In this document: piece by piece, positions 7,679 to 17,259 of the stretch
Layout: each line of letters begins with the position of its first letter
How positions within the stretch are numbered: position 1 is the first letter of the stretch
DNA from: Bacteroidales bacterium
GTDB taxonomy: Bacteria; Bacteroidota; Bacteroidia; Bacteroidales; VadinHA17
NCBI GenBank assembly: GCA_017882305.1
Contig: JADGPU010000007.1
Location: 1-59,910 of the forward strand
DNA length: 59,910 nucleotides
Reading direction: 5' to 3'
Notes under the pieces: generated by a model
What the model was told of the DNA's origin: nothing
The model's database searches: none
What the model saw: only the letters and a program-made list of their open reading frames with translations
Program-made: the position numbers and the translations under genes

Positions 7679-8553
7679 TTGCACTTTTCAGATCAATAAG
7701 AGATTATTTCTCTCTTGTAAAGTTCAGCCATACTGTATTTGCCATGCCTTTTGCTCTTATCGGTTTCTCACTGGCTGTAGCAAGACCAGAATTTAATCTG
7801 AGTATAAGGCTGCTTCTTCTTGTTATTCTCTGTATGATCTTTGCAAGGAATACGGCAATGGGATTCAACAGACTGGCTGACAAAGATTTTGATGCTCTTA
7901 ACCCAAGAACAAGAGATAGAGAGATACCCTCTGGTATAATCAGTCCCAGGGCCGCTGCGGTATTTGTCATCATCAATTCAATTCTGTTTATACTTACAAC
8001 AGGGTTCATTAACCGGCTAACTCTGTATCTTTCACCTGTTGCATTACTGGTTATTATTGGATATAGTCTGACTAAAAGAATTACTTCATTGTGCCATTTT
8101 GTACTTGGTTTGGGGCTAAGTCTTGCCCCTATTGGAGCATATATATCAGTAACAGGAAAATTCAGTCTTCTTCCTGTAATCTACTCATTTATTGTTCTAA
8201 GCTGGGTTAGTGGATTTGATATCATATATGCTCTTCAGGATGATAGTTTTGACAAGTCAAATCAACTCTACTCACTGCCATCGGCTACGGGAAGAAAGAA
8301 GTCGCTTTCCATTTCAATCTTTGTTCATCTTATCACTTTTGTTCTTGTGCTTACAGCCGGATTGTACGGGAAAAGCGGAATGCTATTCTGGACTGGCTCA
8401 ATTATCTTCACCTTATTATTGATCTATCAACACAGCATAGTCAGACATGATGACCTGAGTAAAGTAACAATGGCATTTAGTACAACCAATGGGATAGCTA
8501 GCATCATTTTTTCAATCTTCGTCATACTCGACCTTATTATAAGATCCCATTAA
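7675..8553 (+). CDS. mqnP: UbiA-family prenyltransferase, MqnP-like
   Basis: A 292-residue integral membrane protein with about eight hydrophobic segments. The first Asp-rich motif NRLADKDFDALNPRT (followed by RDREIPSG) and the second motif LQDDSFDKSN are those of UbiA-type aromatic prenyltransferases binding Mg-polyprenyl diphosphate. The NPRT...REIPSG signature fits the subgroup formerly called UbiA-other, used in the futalosine route to menaquinone (MqnP), rather than MenA. The other mqn genes are not in the window, so the pathway call is inference. It overlaps the macrodomain gene by 4 bp. Confidence 0.75.
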   Translation: MIALFRSIRDYFSLVKFSHTVFAMPFALIGFSLAVARPEFNLSIRLLLLVILCMIFARNTAMGFNRLADKDFDALNPRTRDREIPSGIISPRAAAVFVIINSILFILTTGFINRLTLYLSPVALLVIIGYSLTKRITSLCHFVLGLGLSLAPIGAYISVTGKFSLLPVIYSFIVLSWVSGFDIIYALQDDSFDKSNQLYSLPSATGRKKSLSISIFVHLITFVLVLTAGLYGKSGMLFWTGSIIFTLLLIYQHSIVRHDDLSKVTMAFSTTNGIASIIFSIFVILDLIIRSH

Positions 8554-8627
8554 TTTAAATTTTATTTCATAAGGAATTGTACTTATTAAAGTTTTTTTGT
8601 TTCTTGGCACCTTTAAAAAGATGATAT

Positions 8628-9749
8628 ATGGGGGAATTGGTTATTAAAGAGGTACTTACCAGAAAGGACCGCCGCGACTTTATTTATCTGCCTGAAAAAG
8701 TTCACAAAAATGAACCTGACTGGCTTCCTCCTATTTATATGGATGAATGGGAATTATACGATAAAAAGAAGAATAAATCATACCAGTATGCTGATGCAAT
8801 CCTTTTATTGGCATACAGGGACAATAAACCTGTTGGAAGGATAATGGGAATTATTAACAAAAGGTATAATGAAATTAATAATGAACAGCATGGTCGTTTC
8901 TGTTTTATGGAGTGCTATAACGACAAGGAGGTTTTTCATACACTCATAACCAGGGTTGAAGACTGGGCAAGAGAGAACGGAATGACCAAAATAATTGGAC
9001 CCTTGGGATTTTCAGACAAAGACCCACAGGGTTTTCAGATAGAAGGATTTGAGTATCCGCTGTTTATGACAGCACCGAATAACTCAAAATATATGCCCGA
9101 ACTTATTGAGACTGAAGGATATGAAAAGAAGATTGATCTTGTTGACTATCTAGGAAAGATACCTGATAAATTTCCTCTTATCTATGAAAAAGTTCTCGCA
9201 CGGATTGAAAATAACAAAGAATATAAAATAATCGAATTCACATCTAAAAAAGAACTGAAACCATATATTATCGGTGTACTTGAACTTATGAATGAGACTT
9301 TTGCAGAGATCTACGGTTTCGTTCCACTTAATGATAAAGAGAAGACTGATTTCGCGGCCCGCTACCTGCCAATTCTCGATCCGAAATTTATAAAAGTTAT
9401 AGAAGCTGATGGAAAGTTAGTAGGCTTCGCTGTTGGTATGCCGGATATCAGTAAAGGAATAAGAGACGCAAACGGTAAATTGTTACCTTTCGGGATTTTT
9501 AAAATTCTCAAAGAATCAAAAAGGTCAAAAAAACTGCTGATGATGCTTGGTGGTGTTAAGAAAGAGTACAGGGGAAAAGGTCTTGACGTGTTGATGGGGG
9601 TCAAAATACTTCAATCTGGCATCAAACATAAAATGGATACTTTAGAGAGTCACCTTGTACTTGAAAACAATACAAAGATGAGAGGCGAATATGAGAGGGT
9701 TGAATGCAAGGTAGTCAAGAAATTCAGGATATATCAGAAAGAGCTATAA
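8628..9749 (+). CDS. GNAT-like N-acetyltransferase family protein
   Basis: A 373-residue soluble protein. The N-terminal half contains an acyl-acceptor-like region (YADAILLLAYRDNKPVGRIMGIINKRYN). The C-terminal half has a second GNAT fold with KVIEADGKLVGFAVGMPD and the acetyl-CoA loop KKEYRGKGLDVLMG. It belongs to a family of roughly 370-residue duplicated GNAT proteins common in Bacteroidota, of unknown substrate. It has its own 74-bp leader after the mqnP-like gene and converges on the DUF3078 gene, with a shared terminator-like repeat between. Confidence 0.7.
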   Translation: MGELVIKEVLTRKDRRDFIYLPEKVHKNEPDWLPPIYMDEWELYDKKKNKSYQYADAILLLAYRDNKPVGRIMGIINKRYNEINNEQHGRFCFMECYNDKEVFHTLITRVEDWARENGMTKIIGPLGFSDKDPQGFQIEGFEYPLFMTAPNNSKYMPELIETEGYEKKIDLVDYLGKIPDKFPLIYEKVLARIENNKEYKIIEFTSKKELKPYIIGVLELMNETFAEIYGFVPLNDKEKTDFAARYLPILDPKFIKVIEADGKLVGFAVGMPDISKGIRDANGKLLPFGIFKILKESKRSKKLLMMLGGVKKEYRGKGLDVLMGVKILQSGIKHKMDTLESHLVLENNTKMRGEYERVECKVVKKFRIYQKEL

Positions 9750-9814
9750 GGCGTAAGGGCACGCAATCTGTTAACCATTAAGCCATTATGCCGTTACGCC
9801 ATTAAGTTTTTTTT
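9750..9814. terminator. Terminator-like inverted repeat between convergent genes
   Basis: GGCGTAA (9750-9756) is inverse to TTACGCC (9794-9800), followed on the plus strand by ATTAAG and eight T residues. It begins at the last base-pairs of the GNAT gene stop region and lies before the end of the minus-strand DUF3078 gene. The 37-nt loop makes it imperfect. Confidence 0.4.
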
Positions 9815-9819
9815 CTGTT

Positions 9820-11634
9820 TTAGAAACGGAAAAATAAGGAGAGTCCCAGCATCTCCTTGAACTGAATCCTTGCAGTTTTTTTCTGGGTTCCATCAGGCTT
9901 TAAAACCGGTTGTCCGTTCTTATACTGTTCATCTGTTTTGGTATCATCATCAAATATTAAATGGGTATTGAACCTTACGTCGCTGAACCAGTTAAGCTTG
10001 GCTGTAACTATCATTTCCCAGTCAACATCCACATTTTGAGGATTATGTATATAATTCGTGAACAATTGTAACCTGTTTACAATTGACACTGTTTCAATGG
10101 GTTTAAATTCATTTGTTATCATGAAGCTGACTCCGGGTTCATTCAGCGATTTCCTATGTTTTGCAATTCCATATTGAGTCTGATCGATATGAACAGTATC
10201 AGTAACAAAAGTACCCTTGTAAGAAAGTGGCGAAAAGTTGATTGATGTGGTTTTGTTTGGTTTAAAATCAAGTCCCAATCCAATTGTCAGTGTGGCAGGA
10301 TTCATGAATTTCGATACCACGTTTGAAGTATCATGTCCGGTTGCTGTCTTAAAGTAGTTTCTTCCCAGGGCAATCTGAGTCTTAAACAACAGGATTGCAC
10401 TGAAATCAAACTTTCCGAATGCCTTATGATTAAGTTTTGAGTTGGTCTCAAGGAGATCAATATTCTTCCTGATGCCTTCCTGACCTGTGGCAATATATCC
10501 GAACTTCAGACGTGCAAAATTCTCGGATGAAATCTTTAATTCCTTATTATTATAATCAACATACCCCGTAACATCCAGAGCAGTTGATATACTGCTCTCT
10601 CCTCCTTTGACCCAGTTACTCAGGGAAGCCTGATTAAGAACAAACGAAGTTTCAGCATGGTATTTCCAATATCTGGGCTTTAGAGCAAGATTTCGAAGAA
10701 TAAGTAATTTCGAATTATCAAGTATCTGGGAATTGACTTTTGCGTTAGTATAATTACCCTGTCTGACCGGCCTTCTGAAGCTCACTCCTTGTTCGAGATA
10801 AAAACCCAGTTTGTTTTTTGAAGGATTCGCGATCCAGACACTGACCGAATCAGAAAACTCGTTTTTAAGCCAGTATCTAATTACCTCTCCCGACTTTGAA
10901 TTCATCCAAATAGGAGTAACTGACTTACCGATACCGGTTAAATAAACAATACTCGAATCACGCTCATCGAGGTAACTTAGTAAAGATCTGACAGCAGCCT
11001 TGATGGAATCTCCCTGAAAAGGATAATTATAATATTTGAATGGAAAACCAGGGCGCAATGAAGTTACTTCATTCAGAGTATCAATGATAACCATTATGGT
11101 GGTATCCTTTAATTCTGGAACAGTTCTCAAAATGTCAGGTGGTTTAAAATTCAGGGAGTCTCTTCTCCCAGCGATAAGATTAGTATCTGCCTTTGCAGTG
11201 GAATCAATACCAAAATGATAAGCTGTTTTGGAAATAACGGGCACTTTGAGCCGGAGAGGTTCCCAGATATAAAATTTATCCCATGGAATACTGAGGGAAT
11301 CGAAAGGATATGTTGTGAGAGTATTCCTCAGCGAATTGGACGGCTGATGAGCTGCTTCATAAACCAATTGGCCAAATGCCTGCCTCAAAGGATCATTTAT
11401 ATCTTTCCAGAATTGCGGATGATATCTTTGCTGCAAAAACTTAAGTGCCTGACTTGTTGAAAGTATAATTTCTCTCTTATTTTGACTATCATTTAAGATA
11501 ACTCCTCTCCTTTTTAAGGAATCAATTACAGTATCATTTAAAATTGTTTTTTTAAAATTTTCCTGAGAAAAAGCTGATGAATAGATTGTTATAAAAATAA
11601 ATATCAAAAAGATCTTTAGAATTCTAATGCTCAT
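9820..11634 (-). CDS. DUF3078 outer-membrane beta-barrel-like protein
   Basis: A 604-residue exported protein with a signal peptide (hydrophobic residues 5-23, ending SSAFS-Q). After an unknown N-terminal half, the C-terminal 280 residues match DUF3078: LNQASLSNWVKGGESSIS at about 332, alternating beta-strands, and a final strand ending in FRF, the aromatic C-terminus usual for outer-membrane barrels. Shorter DUF3078 proteins are common in Bacteroidota; this one has an extra 300-residue N-terminal region. Function is unknown. It is divergent from tryptophanase and convergent with the GNAT gene. Confidence 0.8.
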   Translation of the reverse strand: MSIRILKIFLIFIFITIYSSAFSQENFKKTILNDTVIDSLKRRGVILNDSQNKREIILSTSQALKFLQQRYHPQFWKDINDPLRQAFGQLVYEAAHQPSNSLRNTLTTYPFDSLSIPWDKFYIWEPLRLKVPVISKTAYHFGIDSTAKADTNLIAGRRDSLNFKPPDILRTVPELKDTTIMVIIDTLNEVTSLRPGFPFKYYNYPFQGDSIKAAVRSLLSYLDERDSSIVYLTGIGKSVTPIWMNSKSGEVIRYWLKNEFSDSVSVWIANPSKNKLGFYLEQGVSFRRPVRQGNYTNAKVNSQILDNSKLLILRNLALKPRYWKYHAETSFVLNQASLSNWVKGGESSISTALDVTGYVDYNNKELKISSENFARLKFGYIATGQEGIRKNIDLLETNSKLNHKAFGKFDFSAILLFKTQIALGRNYFKTATGHDTSNVVSKFMNPATLTIGLGLDFKPNKTTSINFSPLSYKGTFVTDTVHIDQTQYGIAKHRKSLNEPGVSFMITNEFKPIETVSIVNRLQLFTNYIHNPQNVDVDWEMIVTAKLNWFSDVRFNTHLIFDDDTKTDEQYKNGQPVLKPDGTQKKTARIQFKEMLGLSLFFRF

Positions 11635-11886
11635 AATATATTATTTTTCATATCGGATTTCATGGTTGAATATATCATAAAATACAGCTAATTTTGTGAG
11701 AATAATTTTCAAAATTGATGTACTGTATAACGATAACGGGAAATAGCCCTGTTGATATATACAAAAATATCAAAAACAGAGATTTCTTTTCTTAAAACAT
11801 CTAGTATAAGGCCAATTAATGGACTTATTATCAGCATTATAATATCATTCAAATTTCCTAAACATTTTTTAATATCTATTGAAACT

Positions 11887-13263
11887 ATGGACTTGCCATT
11901 CACGGAACCATTTAAAATTAAGATGGTTGAAAACATATACAGGAGTACAAAAGGACAAAGAGAAAGCTGGATTAAAGATGCTTCATTCAATCTTTTTAAC
12001 CTGAAATCAGAACAGGTCTTCATCGATCTGCTTACAGATTCGGGTACAGGAGCAATGAGCGACAAACAGTGGTCCGCAATGATGCTTGGAGATGAAAGCT
12101 ATGCCGGGGCATCCTCATACTATAAACTTAAAGATGCTATAAAAGACATAACCGGGTTCAATTTTTTTCTACCTACTCATCAGGGAAGAGCTGCAGAAAA
12201 CATCCTCTTCTCTGTTCTTGTGAAAGAGGGGGACATCGTTCCAGGGAACTCGCATTTTGATACGACAAAAGGTCACATCGAATTCAGAAAGGCAAAAGCT
12301 GTCGATTGTACGATTGATGCTGCTTCCCTTACAACAACCTGGCATCCTTTTAAAGGGAATGTCGATATTGAAAAACTGGAGAATGTTCTTAAAACTAATC
12401 CGTCTGAAAAGATCGCCTGCATAATCGTAACAGTCACCAACAATACAGCGGGTGGACAACCGGTAAGTATGTCCAACCTGAGAGAGGTAGGAAATCTTTC
12501 AAGGAAATATGGCGTGAAATTTATTATTGACTCTGCACGATTTGCAGAGAATGCATATTTTATCAAGTTGAGAGAAGATGGTTATGCCGACAAAGATATA
12601 AGGGATATAGCCAGGGAGATGTTCTCCTATGCTGATGGTATGACAATGAGTTCAAAAAAGGATGCAATTGTGAACATGGGCGGTTTTATAGGATTCAGAG
12701 AAGAAGAACTCTTTCGTCAGGCTTCAACATATAATATTATATATGAAGGTTTTATAACATATGGTGGTATGTCGGGAAGGGATATGAATGCCCTTGCGCA
12801 GGGACTTTATGAAGGGACAGAATTTCCATATCTCGAATCGCGTATAAATCAGGTTTCCAGACTGGGAACAAAGATCAAGGAGTACGAAATTCCGGTTCTT
12901 GAGCCTTTTGGTGGACACGCTATATTTATTGATGCAAAAAAGTTCCTGCCTCAGATTCCAAAAGAAGAATTCCCGGCCCAGACGCTCGCACTTGAGCTTT
13001 ATACTGAAGGCAGTGTGAGAGGAGTCGAAGTAGGTGCGCTGATGGCTGACAGGGATCCGATTACCCGCCAAAACCGTTATCCCGAACTTGAAACAGTAAG
13101 ACTTGCAATACCCAGAAGAGTCTATACTGATAACCATATGGATTATGTTGCTGCAGTTGTCAGAAATGTTTTTGAAAGAAGGGAGCAGATAAAAAGAGGC
13201 GTTAAGATTGGCTGGGAAGCACCCATAATGAGACATTTTACTCTCAGACTGGAAAGGTTTTAA
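11887..13263 (+). CDS. tnaA: Tryptophanase (L-tryptophan indole-lyase)
   Basis: A 458-residue PLP enzyme that splits tryptophan into indole, pyruvate and ammonia. The start is placed at the ATG at 11887 (MDLPFTEPFKIKMVE), matching the family; an upstream in-frame ATG would add 45 residues that look non-coding. Visible signatures: FIDLLTDSGTGAMS, PTHQGRAAE, FDTTKGH, IIDSARFAENAYFIK and the PLP lysine pair at K257/K258 in MSSKKDA. FDTTKGH, DSARFAENAYF and the RHFT ending resemble tryptophanase rather than tyrosine phenol-lyase (which has FTTTRYH and DATRCVENAYF). No leader peptide of the E. coli TnaC kind was recognised. It stands alone between DUF3078 and yicC. Confidence 0.9.
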   Translation: MDLPFTEPFKIKMVENIYRSTKGQRESWIKDASFNLFNLKSEQVFIDLLTDSGTGAMSDKQWSAMMLGDESYAGASSYYKLKDAIKDITGFNFFLPTHQGRAAENILFSVLVKEGDIVPGNSHFDTTKGHIEFRKAKAVDCTIDAASLTTTWHPFKGNVDIEKLENVLKTNPSEKIACIIVTVTNNTAGGQPVSMSNLREVGNLSRKYGVKFIIDSARFAENAYFIKLREDGYADKDIRDIAREMFSYADGMTMSSKKDAIVNMGGFIGFREEELFRQASTYNIIYEGFITYGGMSGRDMNALAQGLYEGTEFPYLESRINQVSRLGTKIKEYEIPVLEPFGGHAIFIDAKKFLPQIPKEEFPAQTLALELYTEGSVRGVEVGALMADRDPITRQNRYPELETVRLAIPRRVYTDNHMDYVAAVVRNVFERREQIKRGVKIGWEAPIMRHFTLRLERF

Positions 13264-13363
13264 TGTGTCTTTAACAGTTTATAAGGTGGACTGATATTAG
13301 TAATTTAGCAGGGAAATATGTAACTTACACTCGGTTCACTTTTATATTTATAACATTCAGGAA

Positions 13364-14239
13364 ATGATCAAATCCATGACAGGCTATGGGAAAGCCGTAG
13401 CTGAGACTCCGCAAAAAAAAATAACAATTGAAATAAAATCACTTAATTCCAAACAACTTGATTTAAATACAAAGTTGCCATGGCTCTATAAGGAAAAGGA
13501 GCCTGAAATAAGAAATCTTATCAGTCAGCGACTCGACAGAGGGAAAATTGATTTTTCAATTTTTTGTGATATGCTCGATGATGAAGTTGTTACAGTTATT
13601 AACAAATCGGCGGTCAGAAATTATTATAACCAGTTTAAAGAGATAGCTGCCGAACTCAAGATAGATCTGGATGATCAGATTTTTACTGCTATCATGAAAC
13701 TCCCCGACACCCTGAAAACTGAAAAGCCGGAGATGCCCGAGGCTGAATGGGAAGTTGTCAGGAATCAGATCAGTGAGTCGGTAACAATGCTTGACCTGTA
13801 CAGAATTGAGGAGGGGAATTCAATTATGGCAGATCTCAAAAAATGCATCGGAAAGATTTTATTATTACTTGAAACTGTTCAGACATTTGAAGCAGGAAGG
13901 ATTACAAAAATCAGGGAAAAGATAATGTCCATTCTGGACGAGAACCTGGGTTCGGAAAAAGTAGATAAAAACAGGTTTGAACAGGAAATCATCTTTTATC
14001 TTGAAAAATATGATATCAACGAGGAAAAAATCAGACTGAAAACGCATTGTGATTATTTCATTGAAACAATAAATACTCCTTCACCAAACGGGAAAATACT
14101 GAACTTTATAGCCCAGGAGATTGGTCGAGAGATCAACACTATAGGTTCAAAAGCGAATGATGCTTCAATTCAAAAACTTGTGGTGATGATGAAAGATGAA
14201 CTTGAAAAAATCAAAGAACAGACTTTAAATGTACTATAA
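13364..14239 (+). CDS. yicC: YicC-family endoribonuclease
   Basis: A 291-residue protein of the usual length. It starts MIKSMTGYGKA, the hallmark N-terminus, and ends with the conserved DUF1732 segment NFIAQEIGREINTIGSKAND. Family members are endoribonucleases involved in RNA turnover (YicC in E. coli, YloC in B. subtilis). As in many bacteria it is close to gmk, separated here by 182 bp of repeat DNA. Confidence 0.9.
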   Translation: MIKSMTGYGKAVAETPQKKITIEIKSLNSKQLDLNTKLPWLYKEKEPEIRNLISQRLDRGKIDFSIFCDMLDDEVVTVINKSAVRNYYNQFKEIAAELKIDLDDQIFTAIMKLPDTLKTEKPEMPEAEWEVVRNQISESVTMLDLYRIEEGNSIMADLKKCIGKILLLLETVQTFEAGRITKIREKIMSILDENLGSEKVDKNRFEQEIIFYLEKYDINEEKIRLKTHCDYFIETINTPSPNGKILNFIAQEIGREINTIGSKANDASIQKLVVMMKDELEKIKEQTLNVL

Positions 14240-14242
14240 CTA

Positions 14243-14410
14243 TCAGCCACAAAGACGCTATGAAGGAGCGCCCACTGGCCGCTTCGCGGCCATCCCACTA
14301 AAGGGGGATTAATTCTGTGACATCAAGGTGATTTACACTTGATTGCAGAGGATTAGCCCCCCTTCAGGGGGGTTGGGGAGCAAAAAAACTTTGAGACCTT
14401 TGCGGTTAAC
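14243..14410. repeat. Intergenic repeat with three palindromic parts
   Basis: Begins with AGCCACAAAGACGC and ends with ACCTTTGCGGTTAA, the inverted form of the TTAACCGCAAAG repeat seen at 40598 and 42438. Inside are two perfect hairpins: TGGCCGC-TTC-GCGGCCA (14276-14292) and CCCCCC-TTCA-GGGGGG (14357-14372). It fills the whole yicC-gmk gap, so the gmk transcript must either read through it or start after it. Confidence 0.6.
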
Positions 14411-14421
14411 GAATTTAAAAA

Positions 14422-14988
14422 ATGGACGGAAAACTGGTAATAATATCAGCCCCCTCGGGTGCAGGGAAAACAACAGTAGTTAAACATCTGCTTGACAGTG
14501 GACTAAATCTTTCGTTTTCAGTTTCTGCTACTACCAGGGTAATAAGAGGTGATGAAAAGGACGGAGAAGACTATTTTTTTCTTACAGTTCATGAATTCAA
14601 AAAGAAAATTGAGAATAATGAGTTTGTTGAATGGGAAGAAGTCTATAATGATCTTTTTTATGGCACGCTGAAAAGCGAAGTTGAAAGAATTTGGACAAGT
14701 GGAAAGAATGTTTTATTTGATGTCGATGTCAAAGGAGGGATAAGCCTGAAAAATATATTTGGCACAAACTCAATTGCAATCTTCATTATGCCTCCTTCAG
14801 TTGTGGAACTTGAGAAGCGGCTTTTTAATAGAGGGACAGATACAATTGATAAAATCAGAATAAGGGTTGAAAAAGCAAAAGATGAGTTAAAACTTGCTAA
14901 TCAGTTCGATACAGTCATTGTAAATCACCAGCAGGATAAGGCAAAAGAAGAGGCTTTTAAAATAGTTTCATCATTTCTTGGAAGATAA
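14422..14988 (+). CDS. gmk: Guanylate kinase
   Basis: A 188-residue P-loop kinase that converts GMP to GDP. It opens MDGKLVIISAPSGAGKTTVV (Walker A), followed by the GMP-binding segment SATTRVIRGDEKDGEDYFF near residues 36-54 and YGTLKSEVE near 76. Size and motifs are standard. The next gene, nadD, starts 14 nt downstream, so the two are co-transcribed. Confidence 0.95.
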   Translation: MDGKLVIISAPSGAGKTTVVKHLLDSGLNLSFSVSATTRVIRGDEKDGEDYFFLTVHEFKKKIENNEFVEWEEVYNDLFYGTLKSEVERIWTSGKNVLFDVDVKGGISLKNIFGTNSIAIFIMPPSVVELEKRLFNRGTDTIDKIRIRVEKAKDELKLANQFDTVIVNHQQDKAKEEAFKIVSSFLGR

Positions 14989-15002
14989 TTCCTGATACTC
15001 AG

Positions 15003-15599
15003 ATGGCAAAAATCGGATTATACTTCGGATCTTTTAACCCTGTTCACATTGGTCATATGGCTATTGCCGGTTATATGACAGAGTTTGCCGGTCTCGATCA
15101 GGTATGGTTCGTTGTGAGTCCTCATAATCCTTTAAAGAAGAAAGAGACTCTGCTAGCCGATCATCATCGTCTTTTCATGTCACAGCTGGCTATAGGAGAT
15201 AACGACAAACTCAAAGCGTCAGATATAGAATTCAAACTGCCTATTCCTTCATATACTATTGTTACCCTGACATATTTAAAAGAAAAATATCAAAAGAATG
15301 AGTTTTGTCTTGTAATGGGTGAAGACAATCTCTTTACACTACATAAATGGAAAAATGCTGCTGAACTTGCAAGTAAGTACCCTATATATGTTTATCCTCG
15401 TCCGGATGCAAAAAAACCATCCTCTCTCCTGCTCGATCAGCTACTTTTAACTGCGGATGTTAATAAGGTAAATGCTCCGCTAATGGAAATTTCAGGCACT
15501 TTCATCCGAAACGGAATTAAAAATGGGAAGGATATGTCGTACTTTCTCCCGGAAGCGGTGTGGAAATATATTAAGGAGATGCATTTTTATGAAAAATAA
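15003..15599 (+). CDS. nadD: Nicotinate-nucleotide adenylyltransferase
   Basis: A 198-residue nucleotidyltransferase for deamido-NAD synthesis. The GSFNPVHIGHM motif (residues 9-19, with the HxGH signature) and the C-terminal ISGTFIRNGIKNGKDMSYFLP (ISxTxIR) are diagnostic. It follows gmk by 14 nt. Downstream lies the remnant of a broken gene. Confidence 0.93.
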   Translation: MAKIGLYFGSFNPVHIGHMAIAGYMTEFAGLDQVWFVVSPHNPLKKKETLLADHHRLFMSQLAIGDNDKLKASDIEFKLPIPSYTIVTLTYLKEKYQKNEFCLVMGEDNLFTLHKWKNAAELASKYPIYVYPRPDAKKPSSLLLDQLLLTADVNKVNAPLMEISGTFIRNGIKNGKDMSYFLPEAVWKYIKEMHFYEK

Positions 15600-15601
15600 T
15601 A

Positions 15602-15880
15602 CTCTGGGCTGATCTGCTCATTATTTATCAAGGTTCAGGAGATAGTACTCAGGAGGCAATTTATTTTGATAATGAGGGTCATACAATAAAATACAAGGTT
15701 AGTTATACTGATAAATCAATTGTACTCACCAGCGATCTGGCTCCAAATGTTCCGTGCTTCAGGCTTTCTTATGAAATTATCGACAATAAAACAGTTAATG
15801 TTAAATTTGAGATGGCTTAACCTCAGACTCCTGATGATTTTAAGATGTATCTGTCAGGAAAAGCTAATAAGGTAAAATAA
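15602..15880 (+). pseudogene. Decayed C-terminal gene fragment
   Basis: The frame from 15605 reads WADLLIIYQGSGDSTQEA onwards as a plausible, beta-rich protein C-terminus for 71 codons. It is interrupted by TAA at 15818-15820 and then continues in the same frame with PQTPDDFKMYLSGKANKVK to TAA at 15878-15880. No start codon or N-terminus remains; the fragment abuts the nadD stop. Protein-like composition on both sides of the stop argues for a truncated, nonsense-mutated gene. The family is not recognised. Confidence 0.5.
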
Positions 15881-15888
15881 GGAAGTTT

Positions 15889-16443
15889 CTATCCCGCCTT
15901 CTGAACCTCCTTAATTATTTCTTCACCCCTTTTCAGAGCCTTCTCATTCATGGGAATAAGATTGTGATATCTTTCGGGCAGCGATTTCTTTAATCCTTTA
16001 ATAACATTCTCCAGTTTAATTATCGGTTTCACTTTAAGGAAGCCACCAAGAACAATCGTATTGAATATTTTCGGGCTGTTCATCCTTGAAGCCTCTTCAG
16101 CTGCATCAACGCGATAGATATTTATATCCTTCCTTTCAGGATGCCTGGTAATACCGTTCCCATCATAGATAAGTACACCACCTGATTTAATAGAACTCTC
16201 AAACTTATCAAGTGATTGCTGGTTCAGGATGATTGCAGTATCGAAACGTTTTATTATTGGTGAACTGATCCTGTCACTGCTGATTATGACGATTACATTT
16301 GCTGTTCCACCTCGCATTTCAGGTCCGTATGAAGGCATCCAGCTGACTTCCATATCCTGAATCACACCTGAATATGCCATTATTTTACCCATTGAAAGTA
16401 CACCTTGTCCTCCAAATCCGGCTATAATTATTTCTTCAGTCAT
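15889..16443 (-). CDS. 2-oxoacid:ferredoxin oxidoreductase, gamma subunit
   Basis: A 184-residue protein of the pyruvate/ketoisovalerate oxidoreductase gamma domain. MTEEIIIAGFGGQGVLSMGK at the N-terminus and SYGPEMRGGTANVIV near residue 39 are typical. It is the last gene of a delta-alpha-beta-gamma set on the minus strand and is separated from the beta gene by 33 bp. The enzyme decarboxylates a 2-oxoacid to acyl-CoA and reduces ferredoxin. Confidence 0.9.
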   Translation of the reverse strand: MTEEIIIAGFGGQGVLSMGKIMAYSGVIQDMEVSWMPSYGPEMRGGTANVIVIISSDRISSPIIKRFDTAIILNQQSLDKFESSIKSGGVLIYDGNGITRHPERKDINIYRVDAAEEASRMNSPKIFNTIVLGGFLKVKPIIKLENVIKGLKKSLPERYHNLIPMNEKALKRGEEIIKEVQKAG

Positions 16444-16476
16444 TTTATTTTGAATTTCTTTATTTAAAGGGATTGA

Positions 16477-17256
16477 CTATTCTTTAGGAGTTTTCAGGTC
16501 CCCGAGAGGATAATACGGGAACATGTTTTCCTCCATCCATTTATTCGACTGAACAGGTGTCATCTTCCATCCAGACGGGCAGTTTGAGAGTATTTCAACT
16601 AGGCAGGTTCCCTTATTAAGCTTCTGATACTGAACGGCTTTTCTTATAGCTTTCTTTGTCTTTTTAACATTTGCAGGGGTATGCACACTTTGCCTGGTAA
16701 CATAATAAGATCCGGGAAGAGAAGCAATAATATCTGCCATTTTAATTGGATTTCCCATCGTTTTGACATCTCTTCCATATGGTGATGTTGATGATTTCAT
16801 TCCCGGGAGAGTAGTTGGCGCCATCTGTCCTCCTGTCATCCCATAGATACCATTATTTATAAAAATTATCAGAATATTTTCTCCCCTGTTGCATGCATGA
16901 ATTGTTTCAGCCGTACCGATCGCAGCAAGGTCGCCATCACCCTGGTAAGTAAATACGAATTTTTCTGGTAACAAACGCTTAATAGCTGTAGCAACAGCAG
17001 GAGCACGGCCATGGGCAGCCTCCTGCCAGTCAATGTCAAGATAATAATACATAAAGACTGAACAGCCAACAGGAGATACTCCGATTGCTTCAGACTGAAG
17101 GCCTTCCTCATCAATTATTTCAGCAAGTATTCTGTGAGCCGTTCCATGTCCGCATCCAGGACAATATGACAAAATGTTTTTTGTCATAATATTAGTTTTC
17201 TTATATACCAGATTTTCCGGTTTTATTATCTCTTTGATTCCCGTAAATTGAACCAT
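16477..17256 (-). CDS. 2-oxoacid:ferredoxin oxidoreductase, beta subunit (TPP-binding)
   Basis: A 259-residue thiamine-diphosphate-binding subunit. YCPGCGHGTAHR near residue 31 and the TPP motif GDGDLAAIGTAETIHACNRG near 110, followed by FINNGIYGMTGGQ, are standard for the KorB/VorA type. The start ATG is 3 nt after the alpha subunit stop. No cluster-binding Cys set like that of pyruvate oxidoreductase beta is visible beyond the CxxC at the N-terminus. Confidence 0.9.
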   Translation of the reverse strand: MVQFTGIKEIIKPENLVYKKTNIMTKNILSYCPGCGHGTAHRILAEIIDEEGLQSEAIGVSPVGCSVFMYYYLDIDWQEAAHGRAPAVATAIKRLLPEKFVFTYQGDGDLAAIGTAETIHACNRGENILIIFINNGIYGMTGGQMAPTTLPGMKSSTSPYGRDVKTMGNPIKMADIIASLPGSYYVTRQSVHTPANVKKTKKAIRKAVQYQKLNKGTCLVEILSNCPSGWKMTPVQSNKWMEENMFPYYPLGDLKTPKE

Positions 17257-17259
17257 TTC

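Noticed and set aside
11752-11886. 45-codon N-terminal extension of tryptophanase
   Set aside because: The composition is unlike the family and the known N-terminus aligns at the ATG at 11887.
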